This document shows positions 11,469-23,279 of a DNA stretch of 64,000 nucleotides, one piece after another; within the stretch, counting starts at the first letter, position 1, and every line of letters starts with the position of its first letter. The translations under genes were made by a program, and so were the position numbers. The stretch is from Aculops lycopersici (taxonomy: Eukaryota; Arthropoda; Arachnida; Trombidiformes; Eriophyidae). The notes under the pieces are model-generated. The model saw only the letters and a program-made list of their open reading frames with translations. It was not told the origin of the DNA and searched no databases. The stretch lies in NCBI GenBank assembly GCA_015350385.1, contig WNKI01000001.1, positions 1,171,870 to 1,235,869 of the forward strand, read 5' to 3'.

Positions 11469-14400
11469 TCATCCGGTTATTTGGCAAAATTTACTCAAGT
11501 CTGATTGCAGACTCTTAGGCCTGCAGCGGCCCCAGGAATCGTGGAAAATGTGCTCGGCAGGACAGTGGTGCTCGAAGGCCCTTAGCGACCGTTGGCCTCG
11601 CGATTGTGGGGCGCAAACGATGAATTGACCGCAACTATTTGGATGGGCAAACACCCCGCGCCGACTGCAAACCAGTTTACCTGTCTCGGGATCAAACTGG
11701 GCGCCCGGACCGGAGAGATCGCCCAGCGAAGCGGCCGCAATAGCTTGTGGCTCCTCCGAACTCGAGGGGCCGGAAGTAGTGTTGTCGAGAATGGGCAGCG
11801 ATGTGGAGCTAGTGGTGGGTGCATTTGGATCCAATTGGTTGCTGTTGCCCAAGCTAAACCTCGACTCGCTTGTCAGACTGGAAACAGGTGGTCGCTCGCT
11901 GGAGCTTTGGAACGAGAAGAAGGCACTCTGCGGTCTGGTGGCCGGCGTTTGGTCCTGAATATTGAAGCTCTCCTCTCGCGGTTGCACTGACGGTTGCGAG
12001 GGTTCCACGGTTGGTTGTGCTGGTTGCCCATTGAGGTTGGCCAAGTCTTCCAAAGGAAAGCTTGTGCTCACCGGATATCCGTTCTCAATAAGCCGCAGTC
12101 TCTCTTCCAACACTCGATCTGGAATTGTCTCGTCCTGGTTGCTCGAACCGGCGAACCTATCAACTGGTTGCTCGCTCGACGGACTCGCAGGATCTATTTG
12201 TACGTTTGGCGGACCGGAAGTCATCAAAACAAGACTCCTGGTTCTCTCAGTTGGAGGAAAGTCTACCGAGTTCAATCGTTGGCCTCTCTCTCGGTTGGGT
12301 GGCCGGCGTTGTCTTGGTTGTTGTTGTTGCTGCTGCTGTTGCTGAGGTTGGTTTTGGGATTGCTGCCTCACTGTCGGCTGCAGTGGTGCCTGCTGAGGTC
12401 TTCGCTGAGTGGGCACCTGTTGGCTGTTGCCAATGAAAGAATTCAAGGCTTCGCCTCCCAAACTTGACACTGGTTGCCTCAACTCGGGCGGTTGCGCGAA
12501 AAACTGTTGCCTCTGGTTGCTGGCAAAAGCCTGGCCTCCGCGCTGAGCTCCACGACCGGAAGTCTGCTGGCCTCGCACGGTCGGCTGCAAAAGGGCTTGA
12601 GTTGGAGCGGTTGATTGCACTGGCTTCAGAGGCACAATCCTCTGGCCGACTGGTTGGCGCACGTCGCCCTCCAAGTATGGCAAAAAGTCGTTGATATCAT
12701 TGAAGTTACCCTGACTAACTCGCGACACTTGCCCACCTCTCGGCTGGTCAAATTGTTGCTGTTGGTTTCTGCTGTTTCCCCTCGAACTTGAACCACGTTG
12801 CTCAGGCACCTGAACCCTAATGACCGGTTTTTGACCTTGCTGTTGCTGTTGTCTTTGTCTCTGCAGGTTTCGATTGCCTGGTTGCAATTGGAGCATCGGC
12901 TGCACCTTTGCATCTTCCAAGGTGAATGGCTGAGTCTCAACAGGGCCAATGGATTGTCCCAAATGTGGGGCCGGGGCAACCTTTTGCTGTCTGCCTGGCT
13001 GATTGTATGAAAACAAAGACTCCAACTGAGCCAAGTTGCTCATAATCTCGGGACTTAGTTGAGGGCCGGAAGTGGACGGCGTGTTGGCGCCCGAATCTGA
13101 AGGCTGCGAGTTTCCACTGTCGCCATTTTGAGGTACCGGCTGGTAGCTGAACACAAAGGGGTTTGGTTGCGCCGAACTCCCTGATCCGCTGCCTCCACCT
13201 TCTGTCAATAACAGATTGTTGCCATTCTGAGGCCTCCTCTGGCGTGATGGTGAGTCGCCATCTTGACCATTGCCAGCTTCAGTATCGCCAGCTCCCACGG
13301 CTCCCGCCAGGTAAGGTGCAATCTTGTCCACGCCACCTAGTTGCTGGATTAGATTCAACAATTGCAGCAGATCCTGTGCCTGCTTGCTGTTGCCTCCGTC
13401 CAGTGAGTTTGCAAGCTCGGCCAAGGCGTTGTTTCCATCGCCGCTACTGCCACCACCAACCGAAGATGGCGAGACGAAATCGTTACCGTTTCCGCTGCCC
13501 GAAAGGTCGGCATCTCCCGAGTTTAGAGAGGCGGAGCCAGTGTTGTCGCCGTTGGCTTGATTGGCTCGCTGTTGGCTCAGCTTAAGCTGATTGGTTATCA
13601 CACTAGCAAATTGGGGATTCTGCAGCATACTAGCCACGAGCTCGTTTATATCATTGGTGTTTGGAATGGACACACTCGTTGAGCTTGGTGCCGGAGTAGT
13701 GGTTGTTGTTGTGGTGGTTGTAGTGGTTGTGGTGGTGGTTGTTGACGACGGCTTGCGGCTCTTCTTAACCACCAATCCGCGACTTCTATCCGAGCTTATG
13801 TTCGAAGCAGCCGGCCGTGGCTGAGGCGCTGGCGCCTGTGTTGTGGTTGTCGATGTTGTCGAAGTGGACCGTGGCGCTTGGGTTGTAGTGGTTGATCTTG
13901 CCTGTTTGCAGGCAACCTTTTCAGGGTAATCACATCCCTCAGTTTGAGAGTTGAAAAACAAACCGGAAGGACAGGTAAAGGCATGAGCAACAACACCCAA
14001 ATTGGCGGGACCAGAGTCCAAGCACCAGAAGTACTTCTTACAATCCTTTGGATTCGGAAAGAATCCCTCGTCCTTGCAACTAAACGCAGGTCCGGCGTCG
14101 GGAGTCGTCGGCGTTGGACGCGCTTGACTAGCGCCTGAGGCTAAATTTCTAATCAGACTCGACGACGAAGCGGAGGCTTCCGAGGCAGAAGCCGATTCGC
14201 CGCTTGGTGAGGCAGTTAGCTCGTTGGAATCCTCGGCCGAGCTCTCTGTTGGTGGCGGTGGTGGTGGGGTTGTTGTGGTTGTGGTTGTGGTGGTGGTGGT
14301 TGTTGTTGTGGTTTGTTTTACAGGTAAAGATCCGGTGACACTTTTAATAATTGTATCGCGAATTGCGGTGATCAATGGATTTTCCTGTTGCCCTGAAGAG

Positions 14401-17400
14401 GGACACGAGCCACGGAAGTCGTCGTTGTCCAGTGTCCAAACCATAACTCCGCCAAGTCGATTCCTGATTACGTATTGAGTTTTCATAACCACCGAGTCAA
14501 CGTCATCATACGCCACCCATTGGTTGCCGCGCCACGCCAGCGGTCCCTGGTGCTGGCTGGCAAACTTTTGCTTTACCCATTGCTCTTGGTCGATCTTTTG
14601 ACAAATCTCATAGTAGGCCAGGTAGCCCTTTTCCCTCGTTGCCGGTCCCTCCTCGCCAGGTGCGTCAGCTCGAGCGCCCAATCCAATCTTGTCGGCCAAC
14701 TCAAGTGGATCCTCCTGTCCCGTTAGTCTCGCTTGTTGCTCATTTGGCAACGGGCTCGACAAGGTGTAGGAGCGTCCGTAGGTTGGCACGCCCACAATCA
14801 ACTTATTCGGCGCGGCACCAAGCGACAGGTAATAGTTGATGGTCCAATCAATGTTTAGTCGCTTACTACTAGCGTCCACCTGTTGATTGTCTCGGACGGA
14901 CAGTGGAGCGTGGTGGTTGGTTTGCTTGTCGTAGGAAGTGTAGTAATCGTAGGTGAGCACATTCATGAAGTCCACGTTCCTGTTTAATTTTGTTGTGGTT
15001 GTATTTTTGTTGTTGTTGTTTGGAATGGGTTTTTATTGGTTAGATAGATGATCGTAAAAAAGTGGTGGTCATTACGAGTGACCAATATAATCAAGAGGAC
15101 GACATCAGTGGTGATTGATGAGATCTTTTTCTTCCTTTCATTTTTGGTTTGACTAGTTGAAAAAGTGAGAAATCAGCTGAAGTCTCGCAATAATTCAGTA
15201 AAGTTGTACGATGATAGAACCTGACTCAATAAATTTCAAACCAGCTGTTGAGATGTTAAGAAATCAAATGACGCAATGACTTACTTTGAAATGGTGGGCA
15301 CGTCGAATCCATTGTCAATATTGTCTTGTCCAGCGGGAACCGCAACCGACAGCAACAACTTGGGCGAGTTTGGATGATTTTCCTTGTCCTTATCGAAACC
15401 GGCTCTTAGTTCCTGTATTTGTTTTCAAATTCAAATATTTTTACGATAATTTATTTGCAAGCATGGGAAGTTTTGTGGTTAGCTTATTTGGTTGGACATT
15501 ATAGAGAGGAGAAATCTGTGTTGAGATATTTAATATAAGGCAGCACCAATAGTCTGGGTCTTGGTTGTTGAAATCTAGATAAGTGGACCGACATTTGGGG
15601 TCAAGAGCCACATTAATTGATTGCAGGTGTTCACCTCGCTCGGACCCAGCGGGTAGCCAGGTCGGTTGTTGTCGCTGTTGCTATCGTTACTATCAAAGAT
15701 AATGGCACCAGCCCGTTAGCCACTTCTACTTGCAAATGGCTATCGGTTGGCTGTCTCACTGGTTAGTCGACTGGCCTCTTTCACAGTTAGCGACAACAAC
15801 TGCAACTGGAAACAGAGTTGAAAAGGCGACGACTTCAAACAGGTGGTTGCAAATGGTAATGGCCAACGAGGTTGAGGGTGATGCTAAGGAGCACCGACAG
15901 TTGTCAGTGGCAACACCAAGATGGCGGCAACTACAGTTGGCGAGCGCATTGTTGTTGCTGTTAAGGTAGCTGAGGCAACAACTCGCTGGTGGCCCTTTGA
16001 CTTTGGGCGAGAGACAGGTAGGCAGACAACAACAAACTGTTGCTCTTGATTCTGTCTTCCCTCTTTCTCTCGCGAGTCAATTTGGTTTGCTGCTGCTGCT
16101 GCTGAGCCTAACGTTATAGACAATCTCCTGCAATTGACTTGATCAGTGCGTCCGCTTAAACTGACTGAACCAGAGACTCCGAAACAGACAACTGATGTCA
16201 ACAGTCCAAACGATCGGCGCCAGCCGTTTAAGAGTCTAAAAACCGGCAAGTGGTTGTCATCTCTAGTTGTTGTCCCCGCTGCTCCTGCTATTGGCGTCGC
16301 CGTAGTCGCTTCAACTGCAGCAACCGAGTGGCTGCATTCTCAAGCTTGAAGGGTCCAGCGGGCAACAGGTGTTTGCTTTGCGATGACTGCGACGACGAGA
16401 CTCGACTGTTGAAGTCGACTTACTCTCAGTTCCACTCTCTCGCTTTCTAGCTTCCCGCTTCCACCGCTATCTTATCCTCGCAAGCATCTACTTCCAGTTC
16501 TTGTATTGCTGCCTCTCACTCCCACTCTGACTCTGGTGATGACGGCGACGACGCCGACGACGACGCTGGTGACGAGAGTCGTTTATAGCCAATATTTGCC
16601 TTCCGTTAGTTTGTGCGGATGGCGGCTGTTCCAAGAACTGCCCACCGACTGAAGTCTGCACCTGCAACCGGAAGCCCCGAGGTTCAGGCCAACCCTCTGT
16701 GTACATGGACTCTGGTTAAATCTGCTCACTAAGTCACTCACTTGCTCCCTCACTCTCTCACTAACTCAACTCGTCGCCTCGACGCCTGGGGCAACTCAAC
16801 AACTCAACCAGTCGGCGGTTGTGGCGCCGGTGACGACAGTAATGGAATGCAGACGCGCAGTAGATTATTATAATTATTATTATTTTCATTATTACTTACC
16901 TTAATCAAAGTTGCGTAGCGCTCCTTGTCGTCCTGCGAGCTTCCCTCGCGGAATCCCGGATACTCCCAATCCAAATCGAGCCCATCAAACTTATGCTCGC
17001 GCAAAAATCGTATTGTGCTTGAGACAAAATTTGCCCTGTGCTCTGGCGAGGCAACCAATTTCGAGAATCTGTGTTCGTTTCGTTTGGTTTGTTTTGGAGG
17101 TTCAGTTTTGGTTAGTTTCACCTTTCAATCTCATCTTTTTACTCATACCGAATTATTATCACTGAATTTGCATCAACAATTCTAATCTCTAAGTTTTTTT
17201 CGGTCGGCAGGATTGAGCCATAACTTGAGATGAACGCAGTGAGGAAGTCGACGACGAAATTTGGGTGCAGTTCATCGCCGGCCTGGCTTGCACTTGAGCT
17301 GTTAAAACACCACCAGCAACAAGTTGTTACCTAACACCACCATCGCCAGATCTGCGCTCGTTAAGACAAATAGCAATAATAATCTGCCTGACTCTCAATA

Positions 17401-19271
17401 GCACGGTTCAATCTCGCATCTAACACAGGTAAATTTTTCCCTGAATTTCTGATAACATCATTATCATCATCACTAGTTGCAATGGCAACAGGAGGCATAG
17501 ATTTGAAGGGAGAACGGTTCCTGCCACCTCACCGGTTATCTAGCTAGCTGGCTAACGTGCGACTTAGATCCACATCAAGAGGATGGAAGAAATTTACTCT
17601 TCACTTGCACTTCAATAATTAAATTTATTGCCGCCGGATAAGTAAACGCAACGACCGGAGTCAAAGCAACAAGTGGCCGGCGATATTGTTGCTCATGTTT
17701 CATTTCCTTTCGTTTACATTCAGTTGCATTAGCAACTGTGAATTGTACGGCCTGATGAAGTGATGATTTTTCCATTGAGTTGCACACATTCACAACTGAA
17801 TCATACACGCAATAATACAACTTGATTTGATTCAATCTTAAACTTACCTGCCTGACCCTTCGTTCCAACCGCCGACTGCAATCAGAGTCTTCAGCTGCTT
17901 GTTGTAATCCTTTAAACCCGTAAACTTTCGGTAGCCCCCTTGAGTGATGTCGTTGTAGCTATCAAAGGGCTTCAGCTCAAATTTGCTCGACAATCCGGCA
18001 AAGGCATAAATAATATGAGTACACAGAAAGGGGTTTATGTTTTCGGGCGTGAATTTGCTTAAACTCGGCCGGTAGGTTGACCATGAGCCCAAATAGCAGA
18101 CAATAATTGGATCAAAGGGCGACTTTGGATCGGGTTTGTATCGGTACTCTTGCGGTGCTGCTGTAGTGGTTGTCGTGGTTGTTGCTGGAACTAATTGGGT
18201 TGTTTGTAGTTGCTGCTGTCTATTGCTCGGCTGCCGGAAGTCGCTCAACAAACTGTCTAAAGAATCCGAAGATGACGACGACGAGCCAGACTCCTCGTCG
18301 ACTCGCGAGTGGGTTCTTGAGTTTTGAAGCAGCATTGGCGTGTAGGCAGACAGGCGGCTTGTTGATGGCGGAGTGTAGGCATTCTGAGGACTTGCTCTGC
18401 CAACTCGCGAGGACACTGAAGAGGTGCTTGTTGGTGTTGAGGCTTGAACGGCCATCGGATCCACCTGGCTGCTAGTCGACTCGCCATTGTCCACAGCCGC
18501 TGAGGCTGGGACGTCGGAAGTGATCAATGCCTCGGCCACGGGAGCGCCGCCAGCCACCGCGCTGCTTGCTCCATCCTCAGCACCATCACCACCTGATGCG
18601 TGGTGGTTGTCAATAGAGCTCGAGTCAGGGGTAAGCGTGTAGGAGGACGATGGAGACGACGACAAGGAGTCTGAAATTTGGTCAACAAGTGGAACCTTAT
18701 GCGAGTCGAGTTTTCCCGACAAACTGGACGCCTTCTTCTCGGCCTCAGTGGTAACCGACACGGGAGTTGAGGTCGAGATCAAGCTGGCAACCGTCGAGCT
18801 GCTTCCGTTTTCATGCTGCACGTCGTAGGTAAACTTGGTGCTCGCATCCTCACTCCCGGGAGGATTAGGGTGCTGCCGATACTCTACACTGTGCGACGTC
18901 TTATTTTCATCAATCAAAGTTGGCAACGACGACGAAGACGACGACGCTGAAGCTTGGGTTGTCGATGAAACTCTACTAGTTGAGGTTGGCGTTAGCTCAG
19001 TGGTTGTGGTTGTTGTGCTGGAACTTGACGAGCTAGTTGGTGTGGTTGTCGTGGATGTAGCTGGAGCTAATGTGGTTGTTGTCGTTGTTGGCGCTTGAGG
19101 ATCACAGTTGATTGGGTTGCTGGCTGACAAGAGCAGCAGCAATAGTATTGCTGGAAGTGTTGCTGACGACAAGTAGGGCTTAGTTAGCGCGAGGGAAGCG
19201 AGCGCCGGAAGTGACTGGAGCCTTCTCGGCCGGATGTGTCTCTTCGGCGTCTGCGAGTGCTCAGTGGCCAT
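11469..19271 (-). CDS. Cht6: Chitinase, GH18 with two CBM14 domains and long Ser/Thr- and Gln-rich regions (group VI / Cht6-like)
   Basis: Secreted endochitinase cleaving chitin in cuticle or extracellular matrix. Four exons join in frame: 17848-19271, 16900-17068, 15285-15412, 11469-14979, giving about 1,743 residues. From the ATG at 19271 (AAGATGG context) come a hydrophobic segment ending near SASNPINC (signal peptide or anchor), a roughly 330-residue Ser/Thr-rich stretch, then GH18 from about residue 384. Visible motifs are KTLIAVGGW, the catalytic FDGLDLDWEYP (acid Glu about 510), MNVLTYDYYTSYD and GVMVWTLDNDDFRG, so it should be active. A poly-Thr/Pro linker, a six-Cys CBM14 (about 870-930), a roughly 700-residue Gln/Ser/Asn-rich region and a second CBM14 at the C-terminus follow. 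A single GH18 with a very long low-complexity tail fits group VI. An upstream in-frame ATG at 19445 would add 58 residues before the hydrophobic segment; I prefer 19271. The long Ser/Thr region before GH18 is unusual. Confidence 0.9.
14980..15284 (-). other. Chitinase intron 3
   Basis: A 305-bp GT-AG intron, AT-richer than the exons. I see no other feature inside it. Confidence 0.85.
15285..15412 (-). CDS. Cht6: Chitinase coding exon 3 (128 bp)
   Basis: A short internal exon between an ACAG acceptor and a GTAAG donor. It encodes ELRAGFDKDKENHP... and LLLSVAVPAGQDNIDNGF, the GH18 barrel strand between the catalytic loop and the MNVLTYDY motif. Phase agrees on both sides: exon 2 ends on a complete AAG, and the final AA here joins G of exon 4 to make Lys-Asn-Val-Asp-Phe. 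Confidence 0.93.
15413..16899 (-). other. Chitinase intron 2
   Basis: A 1,487-bp GT-AG intron. It is unusually GC-rich compared with the other introns and carries an AAGATGGCGGC word near 15920 (a YY1-like site on the plus strand) and short GAC repeats near 16540-16570. Its small open frames resemble nothing. An internal regulatory element is possible but unproven. Confidence 0.75.
16900..17068 (-). CDS. Cht6: Chitinase coding exon 2 carrying the catalytic motif
   Basis: This exon has an acceptor ACAG before ATTCTCGAAATT and a donor AAG/GTAAGT. It joins exon 1 (GGCAG/GTAAGT) to read NEGSGR-FSKLVASPEHR. It contains FDGLDLDWEYPG, the GH18 signature with the proton-donor Glu. Coding continues without stops for 169 bp. 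Confidence 0.94.
17069..17847 (-). other. Chitinase intron 1
   Basis: A 779-bp GT-AG intron. It contains one copy of the dispersed word CAACAAGTGG (17667-17676) and the related CAACAAGTTG near 17313. No coding potential is seen. Confidence 0.8.
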
Positions 19272-19445
19272 CTTGGTTTCTTCTCTAAAACTCTCTATGC
19301 CGAGTCCAAGTCTTCGCTTGGGTCCCTTCTTCAAATCTTGACTTGCACTTTGCTTGAAACTGATGTTGGATATTGTTGTGCTTGGTGACTTGCGGGTGTT
19401 GCTAACGAATAGTAATGGCGGCATAAAGTCGAGTAATTTTTGCAT

Positions 19446-22400
19446 GGCATTTGACTGATTAGGTTATCTTTACTCTGCGAGCAGTGTTAAGAGTGGCATT
19501 GGCACTTTTGTTTTTAGATTGAAAGGCACTAGGGTTCACGTGTTGGTGGTTGCTGCGCCTTCTGAGGTGGGCCAAAAAACACACCACTAATTTCACAACG
19601 AAACTCAATCTGGTTGTCGGTTTGGTTTGGTTCGGTTCGGTTAGGTTTCAACTTGAACTTATGTTTCGCTTTCAGTTGGTTGCATAAGTAGCTTGTATAT
19701 TTAGATTTATATCAATTCCAATAAATATATTCACTCAAGTCACTTCTTTGTAATGTCGTTGGCTCAACTAAACTACTTTTACTACTCCTTTTTAGCGCCA
19801 CCAACTTCACGATTTCAGCTAATCTAATCTTCTGACTCTTAGGTTTGCCAATAGTCAGGTCTGGTTTGCTCGTGCGATTCACCTAACTGCGATTGAGTCA
19901 ACTAGTCGACTAACTCCTGACTCTTGGTATCACGTGCCGCTGTCGTGGTGGTTGTCGTCTTCTTCAACGTCGTCTGGTTGCGCAACCTGTTGAATGTCAG
20001 GATCCCTAGTTTCCGCTCGTTTCTCTCTTTCTGTCTCTCTATCTCAGTCTCTTTCTCTTCCTCTCTATCGCTCGTCGCTCTGTTTAGTTGCGATCTGCAA
20101 CTAAAGCAAAATAAACTTTCCCAATCTGCTCTTCTGCGCAAACTTGCTGGCCGCACAACACAAGCGAGAGGCTGAGGTGGCAACAAGGCTACAGATAGGC
20201 AGTTTAGTTTCTATACCTGAAACAAAAACTCTACTTCTTCGTCTCCGTCTCCGTCTCTTTGGCAGCCAAAAGTGAGGCGATGAAGAATACTGACGTGACA
20301 AGGAGACGCCACTGCCGCTGCTGCCGTCGTCGACAAGTAACGTCAATGTGATTCTCGTTGGCGCTACCTGCCAAAGGGAACAACGGAATTTACTGTGCCT
20401 TCTTTCTCCAACTCCAGCCTGTGTGTTCTTATGGGCAAGCAAGAGGACTCGCCGAGTTAGTTTTCACTCCACTTGTGCTCACTTTCAGCGCTCTCACCTG
20501 CGCGCCTACCTGTTGCGCGCTTGCTGGCTGGCTGGCTAGCCAACCGGCCAACCAAAGTCCGAGTCTCTGGTGGAGACCTGCGCGTCGAGTTGAGTCTTGG
20601 CTTTCACCTTCGCCACTTTCGCGCATTCAAAATAGTCTCAGTCGGTGCCGACGTTGGGTTGGTTGGTTCCACGTCAACATCAACGTCGACGCCACCGCTG
20701 GACTCGCCAGCTACCTGTTGCTGCCCTTTGGCCGGCGTCGTCGTCATCATCATCATCATCATCATCGTGGTCTCCATTTTCTTCCCTCCTTTTTCTCTGT
20801 TCTATCTATTAAATAGAAGCAACCAAAAAGCCAAATAGAGGCGAGAGAGAAAGAGAATCGAATGAATGACACCCACGCAGCGCCAAATTTGCCTAGCCAA
20901 ATGTGAATCAGTTAGCCGGCTATTGAGGGAAGAAAGGAACGAAGTGCCTTGGCGATTGGCGAACTTGGATAAAAGGCAACCAAGACTAAACTCGACTATC
21001 TACTCTTTCATTGCTCGCCTCCACCTTCTTTTGCTGGGTTAGCCGAAACAAGAGGCATGAAAACGCTGGCCACTTGTTGCAACAACAACAGCAGCCTCTT
21101 CTGCGTTTTCGTCTCTATCTTTGTTGCCGCCGCTATCTATCATGAGCCCAACTCACCTGTACACTCAGCTCACCGTTTAGCTTTCAATTAATAGCGTTAA
21201 TAACTCGATACTCGCTGCAATTTGTTTGCTCGCCTCGGTAGTTACTATCGCCATTACCTCACAATTACTTACCTCTCTCGCTACCTGTTATTTTGGGGCA
21301 GTCACTGTTGCTGCTGTTGTCCGGTGGCCACCTGTTGCAAGACGCGCCGGTTGCAACAATTACATCAACAGCAACAAGAACAACCAACTAGAACAAGCCG
21401 CGATTTGCATCGCAACTACCGATTGATGCGCCACCAAATTGGATCCGAACGAAAGCTCAAGGAGCTCTCCTTTCTGTGGGCAATTCGGGCGAGAGTCAAT
21501 TTTCACCGTCCCGAATCGAGCTCGCTAGCTGTTGCTGGCGCAGGTAAGCCGCCGCCGCCGCTCCTCCTGTTGGTGTCCATCAGTCTGCTACAGTAATAGT
21601 AATAATAACTCGAACTAAAAGCAGCGCTCCCCCTTCTCAATAGCTACGCCACTGTAACAACAACCAAAAAGACTCGACCTCAAACTGACCATCCGATGGA
21701 TTGATCGACTTTCCTTTAAACACAACAGATGCGCCTACCCGCTGTTATTCTTAGAAGCGCCAGCAGCCACAGTAGCGGCGACCGGCGATAATCAAATTAT
21801 GTCGATATAATCAATAATCTCCACTCCTACATGAGAATCGCCCGTTTGCTAACTTCGTGAAGCTTTTAGTCTCTTTCCGACTCTTTGCAGGGATGAAGAA
21901 AAAGGAGACAATGACGGAGTGTGAGCAAAAGTATCGGAAAAGAATTTGGGCGTGAAGATGTAAGCCAAGCTTCAGTGTAACGAAACACAACGAGGGGTAA
22001 GCCAAGGGAGCTGATCGATTATTTGGAGAGGGAGAAAAACTTGACAAGGAGTATCTTGTTGTACCGCGTTTCTTTTGCCTCCCTCATGGCAAACTAACCG
22101 GCCGGCCAGGTAAGAGCGCCCGATCCGCTTGCAAAGCGCATGTAGTTTTAGCCTTGTAGTTGTAACCAACCTCTTGGTTATGGTCGTCGTTGTCGGCGTA
22201 GCAGCGGTCGCTACCTCTTAGTTTGATTTACCTGGCCAGCAGCGCTAAACAAAGGACAATGGGCCAAGTGAGCGCGCTGAGCTTGACCACTTGTTGCCAC
22301 TGCCGTCGACTCTTCTTCTCGTTCCCTTTAGTATCCCATTCGGTTAACCCTCACAAGGCTGTTACTGTAGCCGTCAAGTTTCTTTTGATACCCGCGCAAC

Positions 22401-22989
22401 TATTAGCAAGTTGTATGCTAATAGTTGGCCAGGTGGGAGGACGACACTTTCACCGCCACAGACTTGAACTTGGGCTTTGGAATTATTATTGTTGATGTTA
22501 ATGTTACCACTGTTGCCACTATTGCCACCAAAACTAAGGTCAATCTCACACTCAATCTTGCAAGTGACCATCGTGGTGTTGTTTTCGTGTTCAGATTGTC
22601 CACTTCCTAAAGGTGACATCAAACGAAGCCATTGTAATCTTACTTCAAGTTCACAGGTGACACTTCCTTTTCTGGCAAGCTAGCTAAATGAATCAAATGA
22701 GTGAATGCGTTGAGCTAGTTTTAATTGCTCTCAGAAGCCCACGACCAAAAGTGTAGCCAACAAGTAAGTTGGAGTTCATCTGTTGACTAGATACGTTGCG
22801 GTATGTTTGTAATGCCGAGTTTAAGAATAGAAGTAGCGAAAGTAAGAAAGCGAGATGATTGCATCACTTAAACTAGGAAACCCAACTAGTTGACTTCCCA
22901 ATTTCGCGTCTGCGGCCACTAGACGACATCCTATCCGTTAGCGAGGCAAGATGGAATCTTTGAAGCAACAACCATGATGACGACTGCGA

Positions 22990-22990
<1 letters not shown>
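19446..22990. other. Intergenic region upstream of the chitinase
   Basis: Probably the chitinase promoter and 5' UTR (19.4-20.4 kb) followed by unassigned DNA. It holds (CAT)n-type repeats near 20746-20766, a 12-bp stem inverted repeat at 22397-22427 and copies of CCACTTGTTG at 21070 and 22287. Open frames are short and repeat-driven. I see no conserved domain. Confidence 0.5.
22397..22427. repeat. Inverted repeat, 12-bp perfect arms, 7-nt loop
   Basis: CAACTATTAGCA and its exact reverse complement TGCTAATAGTTG flank AGTTGTA. It is a small hairpin-forming sequence in noncoding DNA with no assigned role. Confidence 0.75.

Positions 22991-22993
<3 letters not shown>

Positions 22994-23061
<68 letters not shown>
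22994..23061. repeat. (GA)n microsatellite
   Basis: About 34 GA units run without interruption directly before a (CGTA)n tract and an assembly gap. Confidence 0.95.
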
Positions 23062-23062
<1 letters not shown>

Positions 23063-23072
23063 GAGACGACGA

Positions 23073-23118
23073 CGTACGTACGTACGTACGTACGTACGTA
23101 CGTACGTACGTACGTACG
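23073..23118. repeat. (CGTA)n tetranucleotide microsatellite
   Basis: About eleven CGTA units follow, then degenerate GGAC/GGTA units up to the gap at 23166. The CGTA unit is self-complementary in register (ACGT/TACG), so long tracts can fold. Confidence 0.93.
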
Positions 23119-23165
23119 GACGGACGGTAACGGACGGTACGGACGGTACGGACGTACGACGTCGT

Positions 23166-23245
23166 NNNNNNNNNNNNNNNNNNNNNNNNNNNNNNNNNNN
23201 NNNNNNNNNNNNNNNNNNNNNNNNNNNNNNNNNNNNNNNNGNAGN
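23166..23245. other. Assembly gap (N run with scattered ambiguous bases)
   Basis: A run of N from 23166 to 23240 is followed by isolated N bases at 23242 and 23245, inside the GA/CGTA repeat. It reflects unresolved repeat length. A short GA tract resumes afterwards. Confidence 0.98.
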
Positions 23246-23279
23246 GAAGAGAGAGAGAGAGGCAGAGAGACAAGCCATC

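Noticed and set aside
11592..13824. Several plus-strand open frames of 70-157 residues opposite the chitinase
   Set aside because: They are mirror frames of the Gln/Ser/Thr-rich chitinase exon and have Leu/Val/Cys runs complementary to those repeats.
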